NCBI RefSeq assembly: GCF_024166365.1 | Contig: NC_064819.1 | Coordinates: 9,932,501-9,996,500, forward strand | Origin: Elephas maximus indicus | Lineage: Eukaryota; Chordata; Mammalia; Proboscidea; Elephantidae | DNA length: 64,000 nt | Direction: 5' to 3' | Shown here: positions 34,011 through 47,479 of the stretch, one piece after another | How the letters are laid out: the number at the start of each line of letters is the position of its first letter | Numbering within the stretch: position 1 is the first letter of the stretch | Notes under the pieces: model-generated | The model's input: the letters and a program-made list of their open reading frames with translations, nothing else | The model's database searches: none | What the model was told of the DNA's origin: nothing | Program-made: the position numbers and the translations under genes

Positions 34011-35325
34011 AGGAGGCCAAGAGAGCAGAATAGTCACACACTACCTGTGGTCTCTCTTACAACAAAGACCCGAAAAAAAAAAAAAAAAAACCAAGTGAAT
34101 CAATTATACATGACAATCTAGGAGCCCTGAACATCAAAGACAAAGTCGAGGAGTCAGACTGAGTGGGAGGGGAGGGAGAAACCGTTCAGAAGTAGCGAAG
34201 ATTTCCCAGACCTGACCTGGTCGGCACCCTGCAGGCTGGATCAGCTGGCCCATGTGGGCTGAGACAAGAAGTAGTGCTTGGGACACATTTTCCACATCAG
34301 GAGAAACCAAGCGGTGAAGAGTCTGCGCAAGCCTCCAGAGCCAGGGGGAAGCAGCACTGGATTTGTGAAAGTTAAGTGCAAGTGTCTAACCCACCATGCA
34401 GGATCAAAATAACACTTCCCCCTCTGGAAAGTGCCTCTTTTCCCCTCACCTGCCCCTCCCTGCTCTGCTCTGGTTCCAGTACAGCTTCAGTGATTCCTGT
34501 ATCCCCTAGGTCAGAAGTGGTACTCTTTGCATGCCCAAGGTAGTCTCCTGGCTTTGGAGAGGGAACAAATGAACAAACAGGAAAAAAGAATCTTCCAGAT
34601 CCCCTAAGCTGGGACTTCAGGGCAGGCACTGCCTCTTTGCCTAGGCACAGACCTAAGGGGTCCATGGGCTTTGAATGCCTTTAACTCCTGCCTAGACCTG
34701 TGTGGGCCCATTTCAACAGTGTAGGCCCTCATTAAAGTAGTAGAACAGGGTATATACTTGAAGCCTATTTTCAACTGCAACAGCTAAGAGGCAGTGGCAG
34801 ATTCGTGACATTTGACACTGCCCTGCCCATTAAACAGAGTTCTCACCTACCCATATCAGGAGCCTGAGGACTGGTGGCTCCACCCACTCCACCTCACCAC
34901 CCAAGACAGGGTTCTGAGAATAAGCGGTGCCTCCCAGTCCTTACAGCCAACAGCATTGAGTGCCTAAAGTCCAGCTGCAAAACCCACTCAGCTATGTGCT
35001 CTAGGGAACACAGACATGCCTTCCAATGGGGCACTCAGGGGCAGATATCAGCCCCCTACCTTGCTTAACACATAAACCCCTACTGCAGCCAGATACCTGT
35101 GCCTGCTCCAATCACCCCTACATAACCCTGCCCATCTAGGACTGTAGGTAAGAGCCTGCACCACACACTCAGTGACTGATAACCTGGACACCTGAGCTGA
35201 ATCCACACAAGGAAAGTAAACAGACTTCTGGGCTCACATACCTTGTAGCAGCTATAACCACCTGGCGCAGGATGTGAGAGCTTCAAAGACACCAGTAATC
35301 AAAGTAGCTCACATGACCAACCTAT

Positions 35326-36414
35326 TTGGGCATATCAAAACAAAAGAATAAGCTAGGACACAGCAAACATAAAGTAAATAAATATAATAACTTATTGATG
35401 GCTCAGAGACAACAATCAATATCAAATAGCATAAAGAGGCAGACCATGATGGCTCTGGCAAGTGACCAAAACAAAGAACCAGGAAACTTCCTGGAGGAAG
35501 AGAAGATCTTAGAATAACTGGAGGTAGAATTCAAAAGATTAAAATACAGAGCTCTTCAAGAGATCAGCAAGGAGATCAGGCAAAACACACACCAAGCCAG
35601 GGAGCACATAGACAAATCAATAGAGGAATTTAGGGAGGCTATACTAGAGCAAAATGACAAATTTAACAGGCTGCTATAATCCATAGACAAACAGAAAATA
35701 GAAATCCAAAAGATTAACAACAAAATTTCAAAATTAGATGACTCAATAGAAAGTCATAGGAGCAGAACTGAGGCAATAAAAGTCAGAATTAGTGAGATTG
35801 AAGATAAAGCACTTGACACCAATTTATTTGTAGACAAATCAGATAAAAGAATTTTAAAAAATGAAGAAACTCTAAGAATTACATGAGACTCTATCAAAAG
35901 GAATAACCTACAAGTGATTGGAGTATCAGGACAGTGGGTGGATAATAAAAAATACAGAGAGAATTGTTGAAGATTTGTTGGCAGAAAACTTCCCTGGTAT
36001 CATGAAAGACAAAAAGCTATCTATCTGAGAAGCTCATTGAGCCCCACACAGGATAGATCCCAAAAGAAAGTCACCAAGACATATTATGATTAAACTTGCC
36101 AAAACCAGATAAAGAGAGAATTTTAAGAGTGGCTAGGGAAAAAACAAAAAATCACTGACAAAGGAGAGTGGGTAAGACTACACTGGGACTACTCGGTAGA
36201 AACCATGCAGGCAAGAAGGCAATGGGATGACATATATAAAGCCCTGAAGGAAAAAAATTGCCAGCCAAGAATTATATATCCAGCCAAACTGTCACTCAAA
36301 TATGAAGGTGAAATTAGAGCATTTCCAGATAAACAGAAATTAAAGGAATTTGTGAAAACCAAACCAAAACTACAAGAAATACCAAACGGAGCCCTCCAGT
36401 TAGAGAATCAATAA
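35326..36414 (+). pseudogene. L1 ORF1, degenerate
   Basis: The N-terminal frame (35326-35517) includes 'MMALASDQNKEPGNFLEEEK'. The C-terminal domain (36205-36414) has 'ARRQWDDIYKALKEKNCQPR', 'IIYPAKLSLKYEGEIRAFPD' and a TAA stop at 36412-36414. The middle, coiled-coil and RNA-recognition part is interrupted by stops and small indels. Confidence 0.85.
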
Positions 36415-38587
36415 TATTAGATAACAACCTAAGAGTAGAACCCAGGACAGAACAACCAGATGTCAACTGAGATAGGGAAGTTGCAAAAATAAGTCAAAGC
36501 TAAAACTCTGAAAATAGGGAAACAGAGAGGTCAATATGTAAAAGATGACATTAAAAAAAAAGAGGGACTAAATAGTGTAGTCATAGAACTTCCACATGGA
36601 GAGGAAGTTAAGACAATATCAAGAAATAAAAGATTGGTTTAAACTTGAAAAACAGAGGTGAATTCTAAGGTAACCACAAAGGAAACTAGCAAACTTATAC
36701 ATCAAAATAAAAAAGAAGAAAAACGTAAAGACTCAGCAAATACAAAATCAACAATGAAAAAGATTAAAAGAAAATACATAAAAACGACTCAGCACAGAAA
36801 ATTAAATACAACAAAGAACCTGCCAACACAACAACAACAACAAAATACATCAAAATGACAGCACTAAACTCATACCTATCAATAACTATGCTGAATGTAA
36901 ATGGACTAAATGCACCAATAAAGTGACAGAAAGTGGCAGAATGGGTAAAAAAACAAAAAACATGATCTGGCTATATGCTGCCTACAAGAGACAAACCTTA
37001 GATTAAACTCAAAAATACAAACAAACTAAAACTCAAAGGATGGAAAAAAAATATATCAAGCAAACAACAATCAAAAAAGAGCAGGAGTGGTAATATTAAT
37101 CTCCGACAAAATAGATTTTAAAGCAAAATTCACCACAAAGGATAAGGAAGGATACTATATAATGATTAAAGGGTCATTGCACCAGGACAATATAACCATA
37201 AGAAATATTTATGCACCCAACAACAGGGCCCCAAAATACATTAAAAAACTCTAACAACATTGAAAAAAGAAATACACAGTTCCACAATAGCAGTAGGAGA
37301 CTTCAACACACCACTTTCGGTGAAGGGCAGAACAACTAGAAAGAAGCTCAATAAAGACACGGACGATCTGAATGCCACAATTAACCAACTTGATCTCATA
37401 GACATATGAAGAACACTCGACCCAACAGCAGCCAAGTATACTTTCTTTTCCAATGCACATGGAATATTCTTCAGAAGAGACCACATATTAGGCCACAAAG
37501 CAAGCCTTAACAGAATCTAAAACATCGAAATATTACAAGGCACTTTTTCTGACCATAAAAGTAGAAATCAATAACATAAACAGTAAGGAAAAAAATCAAA
37601 TACATGGAAACTGAACAACACCTTGCTCAAAAACTACTGGGTTACAGAAGAAATCAAGGACAGAATAAAGAAATTCATAGAATCAGAGAAGAATGAAAAC
37701 ACATCCTATCAGAATCTTTGGGACACAGCAAAAGCAGTTCTCACAGGTGAATTTATAGCAATAAAAGCACACATCTAAAAAGAAGAAAGGGCCAAAATCA
37801 AAATATTAACTCTACAACTCACACAAATAGAAAGAGAGCATCAAAAGGAGTCCCTGGGCACCAGAAGAAAGCAAATAATAAAAAATTACAGCAGAAATAA
37901 ATGAAATAGAGAATAGAAAAACAATTGAAAGAGTTGACAAGACCAAAAGCTGTTTTTTTGAAAAGATAAACAAAATCGATAAACCATTGGCCAAACAGAC
38001 AAAAGAAAAACAGGAGAGGAAGTAAATAAACCGAGTAAGAAATGAGACAGGCGATATCACCATAGATCCAACTGAATTAAAAGAATCATAACTGAATACT
38101 ATGAAAAATTGTACTCCAACAGATTTGAAAACCTAGAGGGGATGGAAAAATTTCTAGAAACACACTACTTACCTAAACTAACACAAACAGAGGTAGAACA
38201 ACTAAATAAACCCACAACAAAAGAAGAGATTGAAGAGGTAATAAAAAAACAAAAACTCCCAACAAAAAAAAAGAAGTCCTGGCCCGAATGGCTTCACCAG
38301 AGAATTCTACCAAACTTTCAGAGAATAGTTAACACCAGTACTACTAAATGTATTTCAGAGCATAGAAAAGGGTAGAATGCTTTAGAACTCATTCTATGAA
38401 GCCAGCACAACCCTGATACCAAAACCACGTAAAGGTACCGCAAAGAAAGAAAATTACTGACCAATATCTCTTAAGAACATGGACATGAAAATCCTCAACA
38501 AAATTCTAGCCAATAGAATTCAACAACATATCAAAAAAATAATTCACCAAGACCCAAGTGGGATTCATGCCAGGTATGCAGGGATGG

Positions 38588-38747
38588 GAAACCCTGGTGG
38601 CGTAGTGATTAAGTGCTACAGCTGCTAACCAAAGGGTCAGCAGTTCAAATCCACCAGGTGTGCCTTGGAAACTCTATGGGGCAGTTCTACTCTGTCCTAT
38701 AGGGTCGCTATGAGTCGGAATCGACGGCACTGGGTTTGGTTTTTTGG
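38588..38747 (+). repeat. Afrotherian tRNA-type SINE with 15-bp target duplication
   Basis: From 'gaaaccctggtggcgtagtg' to 'ggcactgggtttggtttttt'. A perfect duplication, ggtatgcagggatgg, lies at 38573-38587 and 38748-38762, inside L1 ORF2. The low divergence from the family consensus suggests it is one of the younger SINEs in the window. Confidence 0.95.
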
Positions 38748-39203
38748 GGTATGCAGGGATGGTTCCACATTAGAATTAACAATCAAAATAATCCATCATA
38801 TAAATAAAACAAAAGACAAGAACCGCATAATCTTATCAATTGATGCAGAAAGGCTTTTGACAAAGCCTAACACCCATTCACGACAAAAACTCTCAGCAAA
38901 ATGGGAATAGAAGGGAAATTCCTTGACATAATAAAGGACACTTATACAAAGCCAACAGCCAACATCATCCTAAATGGAGAGAGTCTGAAAGCATTCCCCT
39001 TGAGATCGGGAACCAGACAAGGATGCCCTTTATCACCACTCTTAATTCAACATTGCCAGAGCAATTAGGCAAGTAAAAGAAATAAAGGGCATCCGAACTG
39101 GTAAGGAAGAAGTAAAATTGTCCCTATTTGCAGAAAACCACAAAGAATCCACAAGAAAACTACTGTCACTAATAGAAGATTTCAGCAAAATATCAAGATA
39201 CAA

Positions 39204-39386
39204 GATGCTGTTGTTATTAGATGCCATCAAGTTGGTTCTGATTCATAGTGACCCTGTGCACCACAGAACGAAATACTGCCCGGTCCTGGACCATGCTCAT
39301 AATCATTGCTATGCCTGAGCCCATTGTTGCAGCTGCTGTGTCAATCCATCTCATTGAGAGTCTTCGTCTTTTCTGCTGACCTTCTA
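39204..39386 (-). mobile_element. Short RTE 3' end insertion with 10-bp target duplication
   Basis: 183 bp antisense, from 'gatgctgttgttattagatg' to 'cttttctgctgaccttcta', identical in layout to the last part of the RTE at 43230-43420. The duplication caagatacaa is at 39194-39203 and 39387-39396. It is a severely 5'-truncated RTE insertion in L1 ORF2. Confidence 0.9.
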
Positions 39387-42300
39387 CAAGATACAACATA
39401 AATGTTAAAAAATCAGATGGATTCCTCTACATCCACAAAGAGAATTTTAAAAAGGGAATCACCAAATCAATACCATTTACAATAGCCCCCAAGAAGATAA
39501 AATGTTTAGGAATAAATCTAACAAGAGGTATAAAAAACCTGTACAAAGAAAACTACAAGACACTACTGCAAGAAACCAAAAGAGAGATACTTAAGTGGAA
39601 AAACATACCTTGCTCATGGTTAGGACATTGTGAAATGTCAATTCTACTCAAAGCGATCTACGGATACAATGCAATCTCAATCCAAATTCCAATGACATCT
39701 TTTAATGAGCTGGAGAAACAAATCACCAACTTCATATGGAACGGGAAGAGGCTCCGGAAAAGTAAAACATTACTGAAAAAGAACGAAGTGGCAGGCTTCA
39801 CACTACCTGATTTTACAGCCTATTATACAGCCATGGTAGTCAAAACAGCCTGGTACTGGTGCAAAAACAAATACATAGATCAATGGAACAGAATTGAGAA
39901 TCCAGACGTAAATTCATCCACCTTTGAGCAGCTGATATTTAACAAAGGCCCAAAGTCCATTAAATGGGGAAAAGACAGTCTCTTTAACAAATGGTGCTGG
40001 TGTAACTGGATATCCATCTGCAAAAAAATGAAACAAGACCCATACCTCACACCATGTACAAAAACTAACTCAAAATAGATCGAAGACCTAAATATAAAAT
40101 CTAAAGTGATAAAGATCATGGAAGAAAAAGTAGGGACAATGCTAGGAGCCCTAATACATGGCGTAAACAGAATACAAACCATAATTAACAATGCACAAAC
40201 ACCAGAAGAGAACCTATATAGTGGGAGCTCTTAAAAATCAAACACTTATGCTCATCCAAAGACTTCACCAAAAGAGTAAAAAGACAACCTACAGACTGGG
40301 AAAAAAAAATTTGGCTACAGCGTATCCTATCAGGGTCTAATCTCTAAAATCTACGAGATGCTGCAAAACCTCAACAACAAAAAGACAAATAACCCAATTA
40401 AAAAATGGGCAGAATTTGAACAGACACTTCACCAAAGAAGGCATTCACGTGGCTAACAGATACATGAGGAAATGCTCACAGTCATTAGCCATTAGACAAA
40501 TGCAAATCAAGGCCACAATGAGATCCATGGTACACCAACAAGGCTGGCACTAATCCAAAAAACACAAAATAATAAATGTTGGAGCAATTGTGGAGAGACT
40601 GGAACACTTATACACTGCTAGTGGGAATGTAAAATGGTACAGCCACTTTGGAAATCGATTTGGCGCTTCCTTAAAAAGCTATATATAGAAATACCATATG
40701 ATCCAGCAATTCCACTCCTTGGAATATATCCTAGAGAAATTAGAGCTGTCACAGAAATGGATATATGCACACCCATGTTCATTGCAGCACTGTTAACAAT
40801 AGCAAAAAGATGGAAACAACCTAGGTGCCCATCAACACACTTATGGATAAACAAATTGTGGTACATACACACAATGGAATACTATGCAATGATAAAGAAT
40901 GATGATGAATCTGCAAAACATCTCACAACATGGATGAACCTGGATGGCATTATGCTGAGTAAAGGTAGTCACAAAAGGACCACTATTATAAGAACTGAAG
41001 AAAAGGTTTAAATACAGAAGAAAACATTCTTTCATGATTACAAGGGTGGAGAGGGAGGGAGGGGGAATTCACTAGGTAGTAGACAAGAATCATCTTAGGT
41101 GAAGGGAAGGATAACACACAACACAGGGGAAGTCAGCACAACAGGAGGAAACCAAAGGTAAGAAGTTTCCTGAACACAGCTAAACACTTTGCGAGGCAGA
41201 GTAGCAGGGGCTGGGGTCTGGGGACCACGTTTTGGGGAGACATATAGGTCAATTGCCGTAATAAATTTTATTAAGAAAACGTTCTGCATTCTACTTTCGT
41301 GAGTGGCATCTGGGGTCTTAAAAACTTGCGATCAGCCATCTAAGATGTATCAGTTGGTCCCAACCTACTTGGAGCAAAGGAGAATGAACACAAAGACACA
41401 AGGAAAATATTAGCCCAAGAGACAAAAGAACCATATAAACCAGAGACTCCATCATCCTGACAGCAGAAGAGTAGGTGGTGCCCAGCTACAACCAGTGACC
41501 TCCCTGACAGGGAGCACAATAGAGAGTCCCTGACGGAGCTGGAGAAAAGTGTGGTGTACCACTCAAATTCAGGTAAAAAGACCAGACTTAATGGTCTGAC
41601 TGAGATCGGAAGAACACTTGAAGCCATGCCCCTCACCCTCACGCTGTTAACTCAGAACTAAAATCATTCCTGAAGCCCACTCTTCAGACAAAGAGAAGAC
41701 AAAGTAAATTATTATAATGACATGTGCAAAGTGCTGGAGATAGAAAACCAAAACAGAAGAACACTTTGGGCATTTATGAAGCTGAAAGAACTAAAGAAAA
41801 AATGCAAGCCTCGAGTTACTACCTTGAAGGATTTTATGGGGAAAATATTAAACAATGCAGGAAGCGTCAAAAGAAGATGGAAGTAATACACAGAGTCACT
41901 ATAGCAAAAAGAACTGTTGGTTGACGTCCAACCATTTCAAAAGGTAGCATATGATCAGGAACTGATGATATTGAAGGAAGAAAGGCATTGGCAAAAAACA
42001 AGGCTCCAGGAATTGACAGAATATCAACTGAGATGTTTCAACAAACAGATGCAGCACTGGAGGTGCTCACTTGTTTATACCAACAAATTTGGAAGACAGC
42101 TACCTGGCCAACTGACTGAAAGAGATCCATATTTATGTCTATTCCCAAGGGAGGTGATCCAACTGAATGTGGAAATTATTGAACAATATCACACGCAAGT
42201 AAATTTTTGCTGAAGATCGTTCAAAAGCGGCTGCAGCAGTATATCGACTGGGCACTGCCTGGATTCAGAAGAGGATGTGGAACCAGGGATGTCATTGCTG

Positions 42301-42592
42301 ATGTCAGATGAATCCTGGCTGAGAGCAGAGAATACCAGAAAGATACTTACCTGTGTTTTATTGACTATGCAAAGGTATTAGACTGTGTGGATCATAATAA
42401 ATTATGGATAATATTTCGAAGAATGGGAATTCCAGAACACTTAAGTGTGCTCATAAGGAGCCTGTACATAGGTCAAGAGACAGTTGTTCGGATACAACAA
42501 GAAGATAACTGCATGGTTTAAAGTCAGAAAAGGTGTGCCTCAGGGTTGTATCCTCTCACCATACTTAGTCAATCTGTATGCTGAGCAAATAG

Positions 42593-42943
42593 TTGGAGAA
42601 GCTGGACTACATGAAGAAGAACACAGTTATCGGGATTGGAGGAAGATTCATTAACAACCTGTGTTACGCAGATGACACAACATTGCTTGCTGAAAGTGAA
42701 GAGGACCTGAAGCACTTACTGTTGAAGATCGAAGACCACAGCCTTCAGTATGGATTACACTTCAATATAAAGAAAACAAAAATCCCCACAACTGAACCAA
42801 TAAGCAACATGATGTTAAATGGGGAAAAGATTGAAGTTGTCAAGGATTTCATTTTATTTGGATCCACAATCAACACCCATGGAAGCAATGTGTCAAAAGA
42901 CACATTGCACTGGGCAAATCTGCTGCAAAAGACCTGTGTTTAA
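42593..42943 (+). pseudogene. RTE reverse-transcriptase palm fragment with intact YADD
   Basis: 116 codons carrying 'FINNLCYADDTTLLAESEED', the catalytic YADD box of RTE-clade reverse transcriptase. It is followed by 'LHFNIKKTKIPTTEPISN' and 'VKDFILFGSTINTHGSNVSK'. The motif is intact but the ORF upstream is broken by several stops. Confidence 0.88.
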
Positions 42944-43040
42944 AGTATTGAAAAGTGAGGATGTCACCTTGAAGACTAAGGAGCGCCTGAAGTAAGCCAT
43001 GGTGTTTTCAATCGCATTATATGCGTGGAAAAGCTGAACA

Positions 43041-43406
43041 ATGAATAAGGAAGACCAAAGAAGAATTGATGCCTTTGAATTGTGGTGTGGGCGAAGACTA
43101 TTGAATGAACAAATCTGTCTTGGAAGAAGTACAACCAGGATGTTCCTTAGAAGCAAGGATGGTGAGACTGCGTCTTACTACTTTGGACATGTTATCAGGA
43201 GGGATCAGTCCTTGGAGAAGGAGAACATGCTTAAAGTAGAGGGTCAGCAAAAAAAGGGAAGAGCCTCAATGAGATGGATTGACACAGTGGCTGCAACAAT
43301 GGGCTCAAGCATAACAAAGATTGTGAGCATGGCGCAGGAGCCGGCAGTGTTTTGTTCTGTGGTACATAGGGTTGCTATGAGTCAGAACGAACTCAACGGC
43401 ACCTAA
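43041..43406 (+). pseudogene. RTE ORF C-terminal fragment
   Basis: 121 codons: 'MNKEDQRRIDAFELWCGRRL' at the start, then 'SYYFGHVIRRDQSLEKENML' and 'GRASMRWIDTVAATMGSSIT'. This is the C-terminal part that ends just before the terminal AAC repeats. Its 3' portion is the region also found in the short insertion at 39204-39386. Confidence 0.8.
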
Positions 43407-43690
43407 CAACAACAACATAAAACATAAAATAACACGAAGAGTGTGCTTCTTAGTTCAAGCAGATACAGGAGATCAAATGGGGGACTCCTGTCCAGAGGCA
43501 AGATGAGAAGGTAGGAAGGGACAGGAACTGGTTGGACTGACACGGGAAATGAGGGGTGGAAAGGGAGAGTGTGCTGTCACATTATAGGGATTCCAACTAG
43601 GGTCACATAACAATATGTGTAGAAATTTTTGTATGAAAAATTCACTTGAGCTGCAAACTTTCACCAAAAGCACAATAAAAAAAAAACTAG

Positions 43691-45127
43691 TAGGGAAGGA
43701 TGACAGTATGAGTCCTGTGGTCATCCCAGGGTGGGGAGAAATGAAAGAGAGGAAGGCATAAGGGTTTTTCTTATTGCATGATTTTGCTTATGCTGTGATC
43801 AGGCCTGTAGTATGTCAGACACAGGCCAGGGCCCTTACTAGAGGGAATATGCCCCAAAGGTCAGCCAATTCTGCCTCAGAAAATCCTTGAATGCATTTGA
43901 GACACGTTTATGGTCAGAGTTAGTGAGTGGCAGTGCCCACTCCTAGGATACTGCTCCTACTAGCATCCCACAATGCTTTCACTTCCCCACCAGAAGAGGC
44001 ATTTATTTGGGCTAATGTGGGGTCTTCAAACTGAGGTACCTGTACCCCCAACAGCACCTGAAGAATTTCTAAGGGCATGTGGGCACTTACAGTTTTAAGA
44101 GAATTAATTTTCAGATCTTCAGTTCCTAAAACTTACCAGCAGTGAGAAGGATCTTGCCTTCCTCCATATTTAAAAAGAAAGGCTTGCCTCTCCCCTAACC
44201 TAAATCTTACTGTGGTTCAGTGTTCTAGAAAGTAAAAAAGCTTCAGGCTGCCAAGTGAAGAGACAATTTGAAAGAAAAGTTCTTTGATCAAGGTTGCCGC
44301 CTTAAATCAAGACAATAAGCCCAACTTAGTGCTTTGCACACTTCTTGTTTTAGACACATTTCTATTAAAATAGAAATGTGGCATAAGGGCTGGGTGGGGG
44401 GTGGGGTGGCAGGAGTGATGATAGTTTTTCAGTAATGAACTTTGCCTCTTCTAAATCCTGTCTATGGTCAAACCCACCATCTCTCCTAAGGCAGAGTCGA
44501 GGAAAGAGGGCGAAGGGAGTATAGGTGAGAAATACGACAGGCAGCCGCACAGTGCTTCATTCCAGAAGCAAGGTCATGGCAGGGCTCCGTGGGGGACTTC
44601 TCTGTCCATCTTAGATTTACAATCACTGAGCTTTGTAAAGCATGCCAGGAAAGACTTGGTGCGACAGGAGCCCTTTCCATTTGCATCATTCTGAATTACG
44701 AGAACGAGCTTGGTGAGTGCTCTCTGGTCTAGGTCTCAGATGCATATTTTGAATATTTGCAAGAAGAAGGATGTGACAACTTCCACTTTTACCACTATTA
44801 GATCAACATTATACTTTCAAGTAAAAGGGCCAGACATCAGCGGTAAGTTCATGTTTTATGTCTTCTTGAACATTTACTTAGATTTTAGGAGGAATCTTTT
44901 CACTGATTTTTGCTAGTGGGTTATTGGATGCTGTCAATTCACATTAATTACTTACTTGGGCCCAAGGTTCCTGCTTCCGCCACTCTTCAGCCACTTGTTT
45001 GCTCATTAATTCATGTCTTCTGGGTGTATGACTATATTTAGATTAACCTAATGGGGATGTGTGGTAGACTCTACTGTAAATAGTACATTTAACAAAAATT
45101 AGAATTCCATCCTTAGTAGTTAAAAAA
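43691..45127. other. Unassigned intergenic sequence
   Basis: About 1.4 kb between the L1 and the next RTE. No gene family recognised. Short frames near 44464-44694 lack support. Confidence 0.5.
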
Positions 45128-47122
45128 GGTGATCTCCAATGTCATTTCTATGACCAAGGCCATGTTTTCCAACTACTGATCCTTCTTCTTTGTTTCCAAC
45201 TTGTGCACTCCAATCACCAGTAGTTATCAGTGCATCTTGATTGCATGTTTCATCAATTTTAGACTGCATAAGTTGATAAAAAAAATCTTTAAAATGAGGA
45301 GAAACATCTGCAAACACCCATTAATGATCAGAATGTGGAATGTACAACATATGAATTTAGAAAAGTGTTAGAATTTTGCATGACCAACAACTTATTCATT
45401 GGAAATACCTTTTTTCAATAATATAAATGGCGACTATTCATGTGGACCTCACCAGATGGAATACAAACCTGTGGAAAGAGACAATGGATACGCTCAATAT
45501 CATCACTCAGAACACTGCCAGGGGCCAACTGCAGAACAGACCATCAATTGTACCTATGCAAGTTCAAGTTGAAGCTAAAGAAAATTAAAACACATCCGCA
45601 AGAGCCAAACTACCACCTTGAGTATATCCCATCTGAATTTAGAGACCATTTCAAGAATAAATTTGATACATTGAACAGTAATGATCGAAGGCCAAATGAG
45701 TTCCGAGATGACATCAAAGACATCATACATGAAGGAAGTAAAAGGTTATTAAAAAGACAGGAAAGAAAGAAAAGATCAAAGTGGATGTCGGAAGAGACTC
45801 TGAAACTTGCTCTTGAATGCAGAGCAGCCAAAGTGAATGGAAGAAATGATGAACTAAAAGAGCTAACCAGAAGATCTCAAAGGGTGGCTCGAGAACACAA
45901 AGTAAAGTATTATAATGAAATGTGCAAAGACCTTGACTTAGAAAACTAAAAGGGAAGAACACACTCAGCATTTCTCAAACTGAAAGAACTGAAGAAAAAA
46001 TTCAAGCTTTGAGTTGCAATACTGAAGATTTCTATGGGCAAAAAATCAAATGATGGAGGAAGCATCAAAAGAAGATGGAAGGAATACACAGTAACTGTAC
46101 CAAAAAGAAATGATCAGTGTTCAACCATTCCAGGAGGTAGCATATGATCAAGAACTGATGTTATTGAAGGAAGAAGTCCAAGCTGCAGTGAAGGCATTGG
46201 TGAAAAACAAGGCTCCAGGAATTTTGATGGAATACCACTTGAGATGTTTCAATAAATGGATGCAATGCTGGAAGTGCTCATTTGTGTATGCCAAGAAAAT
46301 TGGAAGACAGCTACCTGGCCAACTGTCTGGAAGAGATCCATATTCCTGCCCATTCCAAGGAAAGGTGATCCAACAGAACACAGAAATTATCAAACAATAT
46401 CATTAATATCACATGCAAGTAATATCTTGCTGAAGATAATTCAAAAATGATTGCATCAGTATAGAACTGTCAGAAATTCAAGTTGGATTCAGAAGAGGAC
46501 ATGGAATGAGGGATATCATTGCTGATGTCAGATGAATCTTGGGTGAAAGCAGAAAATACCAGAAAGATGTTTACCTGTGTTTTATTGACTATGCAAAGGC
46601 ATTCGACTGTGCGAATCATAAAAAATCATGGATAACATTGTAAAAAAAAAAACAAAAAACATTGTGGAGAACGGAAATTCCTGAACACTTAATTGTGCTC
46701 ATGTGGAACCTGTACATAGAGCAAGAGGCAGTTGTTTGAACAGAACAAGGGGATACTTTGGGCTTAAAATCAGGAAAGGTGTGTTTCTCAGGGTTGTATC
46801 CTTTCACTGCAAGAACGAACAAGTCTGTATTGGAAGACTGCTTAGAAGCGAGGATGGTGAGACTTGGTTTCTCATACTTTGGAATGTTATCAGGAGGGAC
46901 CAGTCTCTGGAGAAAGACACCATGTTTGGTCAAATAGATGGTTAGTGAAAAAGAGGAAGACCCTCAAGGAAATGGATTGACACAGTGGCTTCAATGATGG
47001 GCTCAAATACAGCAGTGATAGTGAGGATGGCACAGGACCAGGCAGAGTTTCATTCTGTTGTACGTAAATAGGGTCACTGTGAGTTGGAACTGACTCAGCA
47101 ACACCTAGCAACAGTAACAGAT
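45128..47122. mobile_element. Rearranged RTE LINE
   Basis: 45128-45300 is RTE sequence in minus orientation (compare 22100-22260). 45310-47122 is plus orientation and begins with text from near the RTE 5' end ('cattaatgatcagaatgtgg'). It then jumps to the middle of the element and runs to 'acctagcaacagtaacagatg'. The order is therefore inverted block, 5' block, then the rest. Broken frames are at 45440-45949 (169 codons) and 46110-46406. Confidence 0.85.
45440..45949 (+). pseudogene. RTE ORF middle region fragment, 169 codons
   Basis: Longest surviving RTE frame in the window. It contains 'KTHPQEPNYHLEYIPSEFRD', 'KWMSEETLKLALECRAAKVN' and 'VKYYNEMCKDLDLEN', the linker between endonuclease and reverse transcriptase. 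It is closed by a stop at 45947-45949. Confidence 0.8.
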
Positions 47123-47479
47123 GTGTTTTCCCTTCTTTTTTCCTCAAACTCCATTGAAATAATAGCCAAATGTTTTATTTATTTATTTTTTTAAAGTATG
47201 CCCACGATTACAATGAAAATAGGAGAAGCACGATCTTCTGGAGTAAATTTCTGAAGACTCGAAAGTGAATGGAGGTGATTGATGAAATAGGACTGAAGAA
47301 GCCAATGCTAGAGAACTTTTATTACTGGAAGGAAATACCAATTAAAAGAGTTTAAAGGAGTTTAATCTGGGGAGGAAGCCAGGGTTGGAGAGGAAAAGAG
47401 CAGGGGGCTACAATTTCTTGGTGTAAGTTCTTCCGTGCAACTTGATTTTTTTTTTTTAATCCCAATATAGTTCTACTTT

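Larger units (their letters stand above)
36855..41011 (+). pseudogene. L1 ORF2 (endonuclease/reverse transcriptase), degenerate
   Basis: Starts MTALNSYLSITMLNVNGLNA at 36855 and ends at TAA 41009-41011. Surviving blocks are the endonuclease (to about 37500), a pre-RT piece at 38109-38375, RT palm text near 39118 and a C-terminal piece at 40634-41011 with 'MDICTPMFIAALLTIAKRWK'. The palm block reads [10 protein letters not shown] where the usual order is FADD then ILY and ENP, so the catalytic pair is deleted. A SINE and an RTE tail also interrupt the frame. Confidence 0.88.
41696..43420 (+). mobile_element. 5'-truncated RTE LINE in the L1 3' UTR
   Basis: Starts at 'aagacaaagtaaattattat' and ends 'ggcacctaacaacaacaaca'. 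It splits the L1 3' UTR, which resumes at 'aaaacataaaataacacg'. Broken reverse-transcriptase frames are at 41917-42213 and 42593-42943, and a C-terminal frame at 43041-43406. Confidence 0.9.
34011..43690 (+). mobile_element. L1 LINE with all four regions, plus strand, nested insertions, inactive
   Basis: Starts at 'gaggaggccaagagagcaga', a typical L1 5' start. It has a 5' UTR to about 35320, ORF1 (35326-36414), ORF2 (36855-41011) and a 3' UTR ending in an A-run at about 43690. Removing a SINE (38588-38747), an RTE tail (39204-39386) and an RTE (41696-43420) leaves about 7.6 kb. Frames are broken and the reverse-transcriptase motif is damaged, so it cannot move itself. Confidence 0.92.
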
